A stretch of 64,000 nucleotides of DNA from CALMEC01 sp964393105 (GTDB lineage Bacteria > Actinomycetota > Thermoleophilia > Miltoncostaeales > Miltoncostaeaceae). The notes under the pieces were generated by a model that worked only from the letters and a program-made list of their open reading frames with translations, was not told the DNA's origin and ran no database searches. The DNA lies in contig CAYMSM010000065.1 in NCBI GenBank assembly GCA_964393105.1, positions 1 through 64,000 of the forward strand, written 5' to 3'. Numbering within the stretch: the stretch's first letter is position 1; every line of letters starts with the position of its first letter. Shown here one piece after another: positions 32,727 through 41,332 of this stretch. A program made the translations under genes and the position numbers.

Positions 32727-33121
32727 CCTCGCTGGTCCTCGACGCTGGAGCATTGATCTCGCTCGACCGCAACGATCGCGGGACCTGGGCGCTATTGAGG
32801 GTCGCGGCGGACGAAGCCGCAGCAGTGTTCGCTCCGGCCGCTGCCATCGCCCAGGCCTGGCGCGGCGGCACTCGCCGAGTCCTGTTGTCTCGAGCTTTGG
32901 CGCACTGCGATGAGGTCGCCCTCGACGGCGTACGCGCGCGCGCAGCCGGAACGCTTTGCGGGCAGGCAGCCACGTCGGACATCATCGATGCATCCGTCGC
33001 GCTGACTGCGGCGGGTGCCGCCCGCAACGGCGGACCGGTGTCGATCGCGACGAGCGATCCTGCGGACATCCGCAGGTTGCTCGATGTGCTCCACGTCACA
33101 GTCCACATCGTCACGATCTGA
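32723..33121 (+). CDS. VapC-like PIN-domain ribonuclease toxin
   Basis: A 132-aa PIN-domain protein: LVLDAGALISLDRND (Asp7), SDIIDASVALTA (Asp86 and Asp89) and IATSDPADIRRLL (Asp112) supply the acidic metal site. The position usually held by a glutamate after the second strand reads AIAQAWRGG, that is Gln44; this occurs in some actinobacterial PIN proteins. The probable target is tRNA or mRNA. Translation is coupled to vapB. Confidence 0.82.
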   Translation: MTSLVLDAGALISLDRNDRGTWALLRVAADEAAAVFAPAAAIAQAWRGGTRRVLLSRALAHCDEVALDGVRARAAGTLCGQAATSDIIDASVALTAAGAARNGGPVSIATSDPADIRRLLDVLHVTVHIVTI

Positions 33122-33569
33122 TCCGGCCGAACCCCCTGCGAGGCGGACCCGTTCTCGGCTATGAGCGCACCCAAACGATCGCTGGTGAGTGTGTCCTGTG
33201 TCTCACCCATCCTGACACGGGACAATGCGCGGGGCTTCGCGCGGGTGTGGTCGGGCAGGCTGATGATGAGAGAGACCGCAGTTGGCGGATCGCGTCAGTG
33301 CGCGTGCAGATCGCTCTGCGCCTGGCGATCTGCAGTACCCGCAAGCATTCCCGGGGCCCGCCACCCGCCCGCGGCTGGGTGTAGCGGTCGCGACCAATGA
33401 CGTTTCTCGCGGCGCGGATCGCGTCGAGGGCGTTGCTCTTGCCACGCCCGTCGCGGTCGCGCCCGGGCTGCCGGCCACGCGGAGGTCAGCGGAGGCTGCT
33501 CGCCGCGATCCCGATCACGAACCCGTCGACCGTCCTGCGCGGGCCCCTTCATGACAACATCCCGCGCCG
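33122..33569. other. 448-bp spacer without a supported gene
   Basis: Between vapC and uppP all open frames are short, compositionally odd and overlap each other on both strands. No RNA gene, terminator with T-tract or full repeat is seen. It may contain decayed mobile DNA brought with the toxin-antitoxin pair. Confidence 0.5.
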
Positions 33570-34499
33570 GTGACCCGTTCGACACTCATCCGTCCCCGTG
33601 TCGTCGTCCCGGCCGCGATCCTCGGGTTGGCGCTGATCGTGGTGCTCGCGGCGCTCGACGCCGGCGACACGCTGCTGTCGATCCCCGAGGCGATCCTGCT
33701 GGGCCTGGTGGAGGGGCTGACCGAATACCTCCCGGTGTCATCGACCGGGCATTTGACGGTCACCCAGCGGCTGCTCGGCCTGACCGACACCGATGCGGGC
33801 AAGGACGCAGCTGACGCCTACGCCATCGCGATCCAGTCAGGGGCGATCGTGGCCGTTCTCGGCCTCTACCGGCGGCGCATCGCGACGGCGCTGCTCGCGG
33901 TCGCGGGGCGCGGACCGGACCCGGTGGGCGGGCGACGGCTGGCAGTCGCCATCGTCGCCGGATTCCTTCCCGCCGCGATCGCCGGGTTCCTCCTCGGCGA
34001 CCTGGTCAAGGAGCACCTCTTCGGCCTGTGGCCGGTGGTCGGCGCCTGGTTCGTCGGGGGCATCGTGATCCTCGCATGGCCCCCGTCTGCCAACCGAGCC
34101 GGTCGAGCGCTCGAAGCGCTCACCCTGCGCGACGGGCTCATCATCGGCCTCGTGCAAACGATCGCGCTGTGGCCGGGTGTCAGCCGCAGCCTCGTGGTGA
34201 TCCTGGCCGGGCTCGCGATCGGGCTGAGCATCGCAGCCGCAGTGGAGTTCGCCTTCCTGCTCGGACTGGTCACCCTGGGGGCCGCGACGCTCTACGAGAC
34301 GTTCGACAAGGGTGGAGTCATCATCGACCAGTTCGGCGTGTCGGCGCCGCTCGTGGGCTTCGCTGCGGCGTTCCTGTCCGCCGCGGCGGCGGTGGTGTGG
34401 ATGGTCGACTACGTGCAAAAACGCGGGTTGGCGATCTTCGGCTGGTACCGTATTACCGTGGCCGTGGTGGTCGCAATGCTTGCGCTCACAGTGCTGTAG
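33570..34499 (+). CDS. uppP: Undecaprenyl-diphosphatase (BacA/UppP)
   Basis: An integral-membrane phosphatase (309 aa, about 8 helices) that recycles undecaprenyl diphosphate for cell-wall synthesis and gives bacitracin tolerance. The catalytic motif LVEGLTEYLPVSSTGHLTV (Glu-rich plus Ser/His) is near residue 50 and the second motif PGVSRSLVVILAGLA near 205. Start is GTG. It is about 20 residues longer at the N-terminus than typical, through an extra hydrophobic stretch. It converges on the TPP decarboxylase with only 9 bp between stops. Confidence 0.95.
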   Translation: MTRSTLIRPRVVVPAAILGLALIVVLAALDAGDTLLSIPEAILLGLVEGLTEYLPVSSTGHLTVTQRLLGLTDTDAGKDAADAYAIAIQSGAIVAVLGLYRRRIATALLAVAGRGPDPVGGRRLAVAIVAGFLPAAIAGFLLGDLVKEHLFGLWPVVGAWFVGGIVILAWPPSANRAGRALEALTLRDGLIIGLVQTIALWPGVSRSLVVILAGLAIGLSIAAAVEFAFLLGLVTLGAATLYETFDKGGVIIDQFGVSAPLVGFAAAFLSAAAAVVWMVDYVQKRGLAIFGWYRITVAVVVAMLALTVL

Positions 34500-34508
34500 G
34501 CCCTCTCC

Positions 34509-36242
34509 TTACACCGGGTACCCGACTGCGGGTGTTCTGCCGGTTACGGGGACGACCAGCACGGCCGGCCCGGACTCGGCGCGCCCCCACACGTCAGCCA
34601 ACGCATCATCCAGCTGATCGCGGTGCTCGATGCGTTCGGCGCTCGCGCCGAACCCACGCGAGATCGCGACCAGGTCGATCGTGGGGTCGGTCAGCGCGAG
34701 CCCGGGCCAGTCGCCGTCGGCCCGCCCCGTGAGCCCTTCGAGCCCCGCCCGCAGGATCTCGTAACCGGAGTTGTCGGCGACCACGACCGCCACCCCCAGT
34801 CGCTCCCGCGCGGCGGTCCACAGCGCGTGCACGCCGAACAGGAAGCTGCCGTCACCATGCACGCACATCACCCGCCGGGTAGGGTCGGCGAGCTTTGCGC
34901 CCACCGCCGCCGGCAGGCCCCACCCGAGCGCGCTGCCACGGTGGGCGAGCCAGTTGCGTGGGGTGTTGCGCGCGCCCAGGGCCGTACGAAGCCACCGGCC
35001 CGAGGTCAGCGCCTCATCGACGACGAGGTCATCAGGGCCGACCGCAGCAGAAATCGCAGTACAGAAGCACGCTCCAGTGATTTCTTCTCCCGCGCTCGCA
35101 CCGTTGAGACGCTGGAGGGCATCCTCTCGGAGTCGGGCTGTCTCGGTCCGAGCTCGCTTGGCACGATTCGCCGCCTCGCTCGGCTGGGGGCCGAGGCGAT
35201 GAAGGTGATCGACGATTGCCTCAAGCCCGGGAGCCACCGGACACACGATGCCGACCTTGGGGCCAAACACCCGTCCGACCTCAGCCGGATCCGGGTCGAG
35301 GTGAATGAGACGGACGCGAAAACGCCGGGAGACGTCACCCGGACTCGTGCCGAACACGCGAAACACAGGCATTCCAACAGCGAGCACAGCATCGTGCGGG
35401 TCGAGAATCGGTGCGATCTCGGACGCAAATCCCGGGAGCGGCCCGCGCCACATGGGGTTGCTCGCCGGTACCGGCACGCGCGCAGCAAATGCCTCACCCA
35501 TGATCGGGGCACCGATGAGATCGGAGATCTCCAACACCCGATCCCATGCCCGTGCGTGAGCGACCCCATCGCCGGCCAGGATGATCGGGTCGTTGGCGTT
35601 TGTGAGCATCTCGGCGGCTCGCCGGAAAAGTGCCGGGTCGGGGTCGGGAAAGCCCACTCCCACCCCCACTGACCTGCGTGGGACCGGCCCGGCCTGAATG
35701 TCCATCGGGATCGATAGCACGACAGGCCCCCGCGGACGAGCCATCGCCTGCGTGTATGCCCATGCCAGCTGCTCAGGGAAGTTCCTTGGGTCTGAGACCT
35801 CGATGGCTGCCTTCGCAATCGGCTCAGCCAGCTTGACGAGCTCACCTCCCAGAAAGGGTGCTTGGCCCAGGAGCGACGTCACCTGCTGCCCTACGGTCAC
35901 GAGCAACGGGACCCGGGCGCGCGCGGCGTTGAGGATCCCCGACATCGCGTTGGCGAGGCCGGGCTGCACGTGCACGTTGACGACACCGAGCCGGTCGCCC
36001 TGCTGCGCGTAGCCGTCGGCCATGCCCATCACCGCGGACTCGTGGAGCCCGAGCACGTAGCGGATCCGATCCTGCCGTCCCAGCGCATCGACGAGTGGCA
36101 GCTCGGTCGAGCCGGGGTTTCCGAAGATGACCTCGACGCCCTGGTCGGCCAACCATCCCAAGAACCAATCCGAGGCATTGGACCGACCGTCCCAACGCGT
36201 CGGGGCCGGTGCCCAACCGGTCACGCGCCGTCCGGTGGTCAC
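34509..36242 (-). CDS. Thiamine-pyrophosphate decarboxylase, benzoylformate decarboxylase-like
   Basis: A 577-aa enzyme of the acetolactate-synthase/benzoylformate-decarboxylase family. The N-terminal PYR domain has GVEVIFGNPGSTELPLVDAL and GLHESAVMGMADGYAQ (the Glu that activates the cofactor). The middle domain has PIILAGDGVAHARAWD. The TPP-binding domain has HGDGSFLFGVHALWTAARER with the N ligand in ADNSGYEI. The pattern NPGSTE and HESA favours benzoylformate/phenylpyruvate-type decarboxylases over acetolactate synthase. GTG 36,242 overlaps the clpS stop (GTGA), hence co-translation with clpS. The substrate is unproven. Confidence 0.87.
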   Translation of the reverse strand: MTTGRRVTGWAPAPTRWDGRSNASDWFLGWLADQGVEVIFGNPGSTELPLVDALGRQDRIRYVLGLHESAVMGMADGYAQQGDRLGVVNVHVQPGLANAMSGILNAARARVPLLVTVGQQVTSLLGQAPFLGGELVKLAEPIAKAAIEVSDPRNFPEQLAWAYTQAMARPRGPVVLSIPMDIQAGPVPRRSVGVGVGFPDPDPALFRRAAEMLTNANDPIILAGDGVAHARAWDRVLEISDLIGAPIMGEAFAARVPVPASNPMWRGPLPGFASEIAPILDPHDAVLAVGMPVFRVFGTSPGDVSRRFRVRLIHLDPDPAEVGRVFGPKVGIVCPVAPGLEAIVDHLHRLGPQPSEAANRAKRARTETARLREDALQRLNGASAGEEITGACFCTAISAAVGPDDLVVDEALTSGRWLRTALGARNTPRNWLAHRGSALGWGLPAAVGAKLADPTRRVMCVHGDGSFLFGVHALWTAARERLGVAVVVADNSGYEILRAGLEGLTGRADGDWPGLALTDPTIDLVAISRGFGASAERIEHRDQLDDALADVWGRAESGPAVLVVPVTGRTPAVGYPV

Positions 36243-36544
36243 GCGAGGGGCGCCATCGTGAGGCCCGCGTCGCGAAGCTGCTCCCAGTACAGCTCGGCCC
36301 GTTCGCGCTCCCCGCTCCACACGCGGGCCTGGCCGGCGCTGTGGATCTTGTTGGCGAGTGCCATCCCCTTGGCTCGGTCGACCCCGGGGATGTACTGCGC
36401 GAGCGTCATCGCGACGCCCTCGAACGTGTTGTGGTTGTCGTTCTTGACGATCACGTGCACCGGCTGCCCGTCCCCTGCACCGCCGCGCGGACGGCGCTCG
36501 CGCGGCTTCTCAGCGGGTGGACGGACGGTTTCGACGGTCGACAT
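36239..36544 (-). CDS. clpS: ATP-dependent Clp protease adaptor
   Basis: A 101-aa N-end-rule adaptor that hands substrates with bulky N-termini to ClpC/ClpA. It has a charged, disordered start, then VHVIVKNDNHNTFEGVAMTL, the conserved DN/NHN pocket edge, and MALANKIHSAGQARVWSGER, with the family's helix and metal-site-like His, and ends AELYWEQLRDAGLTMAPL. ATG 36,544 is chosen; the longer reading upstream is unlike the family. It is the first gene of a two-gene unit with the TPP decarboxylase, a pairing I do not recognise. Confidence 0.92.
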   Translation of the reverse strand: MSTVETVRPPAEKPRERRPRGGAGDGQPVHVIVKNDNHNTFEGVAMTLAQYIPGVDRAKGMALANKIHSAGQARVWSGERERAELYWEQLRDAGLTMAPLA

Positions 36545-36671
36545 CGGAACGATTCTACCCCGGCTGCATGGGCCATCCGACCCCCTCGCTCGATCGCCTC
36601 GTATGCGATATTCTTTCTCGCCAGAAGGGTCCGTTTCCAGGGATTTCACCGACACCCACAGGAGCCCGGGC

Positions 36672-36707
36672 ATGGCGGTCTTGGTTCGGGAGCGCCCCGG
36701 CCGCTAG
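36672..36707 (+). CDS. Possible 11-codon leader peptide upstream of gltB
   Basis: ATG 36,672 follows AGGAG at 7-base spacing and encodes MAVLVRERPGR before TAG, 54 bp upstream of the presumed gltB start. It may be an attenuator leader or accidental; no terminator/antiterminator pair was recognised around it. The spacer from clpS to this point carries GATATTCT (36,608-36,615), a possible -10. Confidence 0.3.
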   Translation: MAVLVRERPGR

Positions 36708-36760
36708 CCTTTCCTGTTCCGCCGAGACCGGCTCCGGTCAACCGACCCCGGAGGATCCAC

Positions 36761-39700
36761 ATCAGCCAGCCGCGCACAGCCCCACCCGACAAGCAGGGCC
36801 TCTACGATCCGCGCTTCGAGCACGACGGGTGCGGCGTCGCGTTCGTCGTGCACATGAAAGGCCACCGAAGCCACGACATCGTGCGCTCCGGCGTCCAGGC
36901 CTTGTGCAATCTGGACCATCGCGGGGCGCGCGGCGCAGAGACCAACACGGGCGACGGCGCGGGAATCCTGATCCAGATGCCCAGCCGGTTCTTCCGGAGC
37001 GTGGTGGACTTCAGCCTGCCCGCCGAAGGGGGATATGCGACCGGGCTCGTGTTCCTGCCGACAGACCCCACGGTGGCCTCCGGCGTGATCTCGACGATCG
37101 AGGACGTGGTGGCCGAGGAGGGCCTGCGGGTGCTGGGCTGGCGCGACGTCCCCACCGACGGATCGATGTTGGGCGCCCAAGCGCTCGCGGCCATGCCTGT
37201 GTTCCGACAGATGTTCATCGAGGGAGACGGGACAGCGGGGATCGACCTCGAGCGCCGGGCGTTCATGTTGCGCAAGCGCATCGAGCACACCGTCGGTGGC
37301 CTGGACGAGGGTGGCTGCTACATGCCGAGCCTGTCGTCGCGCACATTCGTCTACAAGGGGATGCTGATCCCCGACCAGTTGGCCGCGTTCTTCCCCGACC
37401 TGCAGGACGAGCGGGTCGACTCGGCCCTGGCTCTCATGCACTCGCGTTTTTCGACGAACACGTTCCCGTCCTGGCCGCTCGCCCACCCGTACCGGTACAT
37501 CAGCCACAACGGCGAGATCAACACCGTTCAGGGTAACCGCAACTGGATGCGGGCCCGCGAGGAACTCTTGGCGAGCGACGTGTTGCCGGGCAACCTGGAG
37601 CGCATCTTCCCCATCTGCACCCCCGGCGCCAGCGACTCGGCGTCGTTCGACGAGGTCCTGGAGCTGATGCACCTGGGTGGCTACTCGCTGCCGCACGCGG
37701 TGCTGATGATGATCCCCGAGGCGTGGGAGCGCCACGAGGAGATGGATCCGGCGGTGCGTGACTTCTACCGCTTCCACTCGTCGGTCATGGAGCCGTGGGA
37801 CGGCCCGGCGTCCATCGCGTTCACCGATGGCACGGTCATCGGCGCGGTGCTCGACCGCAACGGCCTTCGCCCCTCGCGCTACGTCGTCACGAGCGACGAT
37901 CTCGTCATCATGGCCTCCGAGGTGGGCGTGCTGGACGTCGCTCCCGAGGACGTCGTCCTGAAAGGCCGCCTGCAGCCGGGCCGCATGTTCCTGGTCGACA
38001 CCAACCAAGGCCGCATCGTGGGCGACGACGAGATCAAGGCGGATCTCGCATCGCGGCGCCCGTACGGCGCGTGGTTGCGCGAGAACCTCGTGGACCTCAA
38101 GTTCCTTGCGGCGCCCGCCCAAGAGCTGCCGGCGCACGCCGACGTGCTGCAGCGCCAGCAGACGTTCGGCTACACGACCGAGGAAGTCAAGGTCATCCTG
38201 GAGCCGATGGCCCGTGCCGGGGTCGAGCCGACCGGCTCCATGGGCACCGACACGCCGATCGCCGTGCTCTCCGCGCGACCGCGCCTGCTGTTCGACTACT
38301 TCCAGCAGCTCTTCGCCCAGGTCACCAACCCGCCCCTCGATGCGATCCGCGAGGAGCTTGTCACGGCGCTCGGCGGAACCATCGGCCCCGAGGCCAACCT
38401 CTTGGATCCGCAAGCATCGTCCTGCCGGCAGATCTTCCTGGAGCACCCGGTCATCGACAACGACGAGCTGCGCAAGCTCACGGACGTCGCGTCGCAGCCC
38501 GAGACCCCGGACTTCCGATCTGCGATCATCCCGTGTCTCTATCCCGTGGCGAACGGCGCGGCAGGCCTCCGTGCCGCGCTCGACGAGATCCGCCAGCGCG
38601 CGTCGATGGAGATCGCGGCCGGGGCCCAGATCCTGATCCTGTCGGACAAAGGCTCCACGGCTGAGCTCGCCCCGATCCCGTCGCTCCTCTCGACGAGCGC
38701 TGTGCACCACCACCTGATCCGCGAGAAGTCGCGCACCAAGGTCGGCCTTGTCGTCCAGGCCGGCGATGCGCGCGAGTGCCATCACATGTGCCTGCTGATC
38801 GGCTACGGCGCAGCCGCCATCAACCCGTATCTGGCGTTCGCCACGATCGAGGACATCATCGCGCAGCGCCTGACCGAGCTGGACGACCCGGAGAAGGCCC
38901 GCCAGAACTACATCAAGGCCTGCGACAAGGGCATCCTCAAGGTCATGTCCAAGATGGGCATCTCGACGGTTGCCTCCTACACCGGGGCGCAGATCTTCGA
39001 GGCGATTGGCCTGTCCGAGGAGCTGGTCGAGGAGTTCTTCACCGGTACCGTCAGCCGCCTGAGCGGCATCGGCCTGGAGGAACTCGCCGAGGAGATCGCC
39101 CGGCGCCACCGCCGCGCCTACCCCGACCGCCCGACCGAACTGGCCCACCGTGGCCTTGACGGCGGTGGCGAGTACCAGTGGCGGCGCGAGGGCGAGTACC
39201 ACTTGTTCAACCCCGAGACCGTGTTCAAGCTGCAACACGCGACGCGCACCGGCCGGTATGAGATCTTCAAGCAGTACACGCGCCTGGTCGACGACCAGGC
39301 GGAGCACTTGGCGACGCTGCGCGGTCTCTTCCAGTTCCGGTTTGGCACGCGGCCGCCGGTGCCGATCGAGGAGGTCGAGCCGGTCGCACAGATCGTCAAG
39401 CGGTTCTCGACCGGAGCCATGAGCTACGGCTCGATCTCAGCCGAAGCGCACGAGACCCTGGCGATCGCGATGAACCGCATCGGCGGGCGCTCCAACTGCG
39501 GCGAGGGCGGCGAGGACCGGGACCGCTACGAGGTGGAGCCCAACGGCGACTGGCGACGCAGCGCGGTCAAGCAGGTCGCCTCGGGTCGGTTCGGCGTCAC
39601 CAGCGAGTACCTGGTCAACTGCACGGACCTTCAGATCAAGATGGCGCAGGGTGCAAAGCCCGGTGAGGGCGGCCAGCTTCCCGGCAACAAGGTGTGGCCG

Positions 39701-41317
39701 TGGATCGCCAAGGTGCGGTACTCGACGCCCGGCGTGGGCCTGATCTCGCCCCCACCCCACCACGACATCTACTCGATCGAGGACTTGGCCCAGCTCATCC
39801 ACGACCTCAAGAACGCCAACCCCGAGGCACGCGTGCACGTCAAGCTCGTCGCCCAAGTGGGCGTCGGGACCGTGGCCGCAGGGGTGTCGAAGGCGCACGC
39901 CGACGTCGTGCTGATCTCCGGCCACGACGGCGGTACGGGCGCCTCGCCACTCACCTCGATCAAGCACGCGGGCGCGCCGTGGGAACTCGGACTGGCCGAG
40001 ACGCAGCAGACGCTCCTGCTCAACCGCCTGCGTGACCGGATCGTGGTCCAGTGCGACGGCCAGATGAAGACCGGGCGCGATGTGATCATCGCCGCGCTCC
40101 TCGGCGCCGAGGAGTACGGATTCGCCACCGCGCCGCTGGTGGTGTCGGGGTGCGTGATGATGCGGGTCTGCCACCTGGACACCTGCCCGGTCGGCATCGC
40201 CACGCAGAACCCGGAGCTTCGCAAGCGGTTCTCGGGCAAGCCGGAGTTCGTTGTCAACTTCTTTGAGTTCATCGCCGAGGAGGTCCGCGAGCTTTTGGCC
40301 GAGCTCGGCTTCCGGACGATGGAGGAGGCCATCGGCCACGCCGAGTTCCTGGACACATCCAGGGCCATCGCGCACTGGAAGGCGTCCAAACTGGACCTGA
40401 CACCGATCCTGCAGATGCCGGAGCCCGCAGAAGGTGACGCGCGCACTTGCACAAAGGTGCAGGACCACGGCCTTGAGCGTGCGCTCGACATCGAGCTGAT
40501 CCAGCGCGCCGCGCCCGCGCTCGACCACATGACGAAGGTCGAGTTCAGCGTCCCGGTGCGCAACGTCAACCGCACCGTCGGCACGCTCGTCGGCCAGGAG
40601 ATCAGCAGGCGATGGGGCGAAGGCCTGCCCGAGGACACCATCGTCATCAACCTGACCGGATCGGCCGGGCAGAGCTTCGGGGCGTTCGCGCCGCGCGGGC
40701 TGACGCTGCGGCTGTCAGGCGATGCCAACGACTACACCGGCAAGGGCCTGTCGGGTGGCCGCATCGTCGTCCGCCCGCCCGACGGCTCGCTGTTCGCCGC
40801 CGAGGAGAACGTCATCGCGGGCAACGTCATCCTGTACGGCGCAACCGGTGGCGAGATGTTCCTGCGCGGCGTGGTCGGTGAGCGGTTCTGTGTCCGCAAC
40901 TCCGGTGCGATCGCCGTCGTCGAGGGCGTGGGCGACCATGCCTGCGAGTACATGACCGGCGGGCGGGTCGTCGTACTCGGTCCCACCGGCCGCAACTTCG
41001 GCGCCGGCATGAGCGGCGGCATCGCGTACGTGCACGATCCCGACGGGGCGTTCCCGCGGCGGGTCAACATGGAGATGGTGGACCTGGACCCGCTCGACGC
41101 GGCCGACCGCGCGTTCCTGCTCGACCGCGTCAACCGCCATCAGCACGAGACCGACTCGGCGGTGGCCGCCCGCCTGCTTGGGCGCTGGGAGACCGCCGTC
41201 GAGGAGTTCGTCAAGCTCATGCCCAAGGACTTCAAGCGCGTGCTCGAAGCCGAGAAGAAGAGCGCCGAAGAGGGCGGCGATCTCACCAGCGCGGTCCTCG
41301 CTGCCGCCCACGACTAA
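36761..41317 (+). CDS. gltB: Glutamate synthase large subunit
   Basis: The 1,518-aa alpha subunit of NADPH-GOGAT makes two glutamates from glutamine and 2-oxoglutarate. Class II amidotransferase domain: FEHDGCGVAFVVHM with nucleophile Cys (the residues before it form a short propeptide). Central domain, then the FMN synthase domain with GAMSYGSISAEAHETLAIAM, and CVMMRVCHLDTCPVGIATQN for the 3Fe-4S cluster. The C-terminal GXGXG beta-helix holds GRIVVRPPDG and ILYGATGGEMFL. No canonical start exists at the right place: ATC 36,761 has GGAGG six bases upstream and is my best guess. gltD follows after 15 bp. Confidence 0.95.
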   Translation: MSQPRTAPPDKQGLYDPRFEHDGCGVAFVVHMKGHRSHDIVRSGVQALCNLDHRGARGAETNTGDGAGILIQMPSRFFRSVVDFSLPAEGGYATGLVFLPTDPTVASGVISTIEDVVAEEGLRVLGWRDVPTDGSMLGAQALAAMPVFRQMFIEGDGTAGIDLERRAFMLRKRIEHTVGGLDEGGCYMPSLSSRTFVYKGMLIPDQLAAFFPDLQDERVDSALALMHSRFSTNTFPSWPLAHPYRYISHNGEINTVQGNRNWMRAREELLASDVLPGNLERIFPICTPGASDSASFDEVLELMHLGGYSLPHAVLMMIPEAWERHEEMDPAVRDFYRFHSSVMEPWDGPASIAFTDGTVIGAVLDRNGLRPSRYVVTSDDLVIMASEVGVLDVAPEDVVLKGRLQPGRMFLVDTNQGRIVGDDEIKADLASRRPYGAWLRENLVDLKFLAAPAQELPAHADVLQRQQTFGYTTEEVKVILEPMARAGVEPTGSMGTDTPIAVLSARPRLLFDYFQQLFAQVTNPPLDAIREELVTALGGTIGPEANLLDPQASSCRQIFLEHPVIDNDELRKLTDVASQPETPDFRSAIIPCLYPVANGAAGLRAALDEIRQRASMEIAAGAQILILSDKGSTAELAPIPSLLSTSAVHHHLIREKSRTKVGLVVQAGDARECHHMCLLIGYGAAAINPYLAFATIEDIIAQRLTELDDPEKARQNYIKACDKGILKVMSKMGISTVASYTGAQIFEAIGLSEELVEEFFTGTVSRLSGIGLEELAEEIARRHRRAYPDRPTELAHRGLDGGGEYQWRREGEYHLFNPETVFKLQHATRTGRYEIFKQYTRLVDDQAEHLATLRGLFQFRFGTRPPVPIEEVEPVAQIVKRFSTGAMSYGSISAEAHETLAIAMNRIGGRSNCGEGGEDRDRYEVEPNGDWRRSAVKQVASGRFGVTSEYLVNCTDLQIKMAQGAKPGEGGQLPGNKVWPWIAKVRYSTPGVGLISPPPHHDIYSIEDLAQLIHDLKNANPEARVHVKLVAQVGVGTVAAGVSKAHADVVLISGHDGGTGASPLTSIKHAGAPWELGLAETQQTLLLNRLRDRIVVQCDGQMKTGRDVIIAALLGAEEYGFATAPLVVSGCVMMRVCHLDTCPVGIATQNPELRKRFSGKPEFVVNFFEFIAEEVRELLAELGFRTMEEAIGHAEFLDTSRAIAHWKASKLDLTPILQMPEPAEGDARTCTKVQDHGLERALDIELIQRAAPALDHMTKVEFSVPVRNVNRTVGTLVGQEISRRWGEGLPEDTIVINLTGSAGQSFGAFAPRGLTLRLSGDANDYTGKGLSGGRIVVRPPDGSLFAAEENVIAGNVILYGATGGEMFLRGVVGERFCVRNSGAIAVVEGVGDHACEYMTGGRVVVLGPTGRNFGAGMSGGIAYVHDPDGAFPRRVNMEMVDLDPLDAADRAFLLDRVNRHQHETDSAVAARLLGRWETAVEEFVKLMPKDFKRVLEAEKKSAEEGGDLTSAVLAAAHD

Positions 41318-41332
41318 GTTGTAGGGGAACTT

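Noticed and set aside
33122..33569. Short frames in the vapC-uppP spacer as toxin-associated genes
   Set aside because: All are Arg/Ala/Pro-rich, overlap one another on both strands and lack start signals.
36704..39307. 867-codon open frame antisense to gltB
   Set aside because: It lies opposite a fully convincing gltB; its Arg/Asp/Val-rich, low-complexity product has no domain. Long antisense frames are expected at this GC content.
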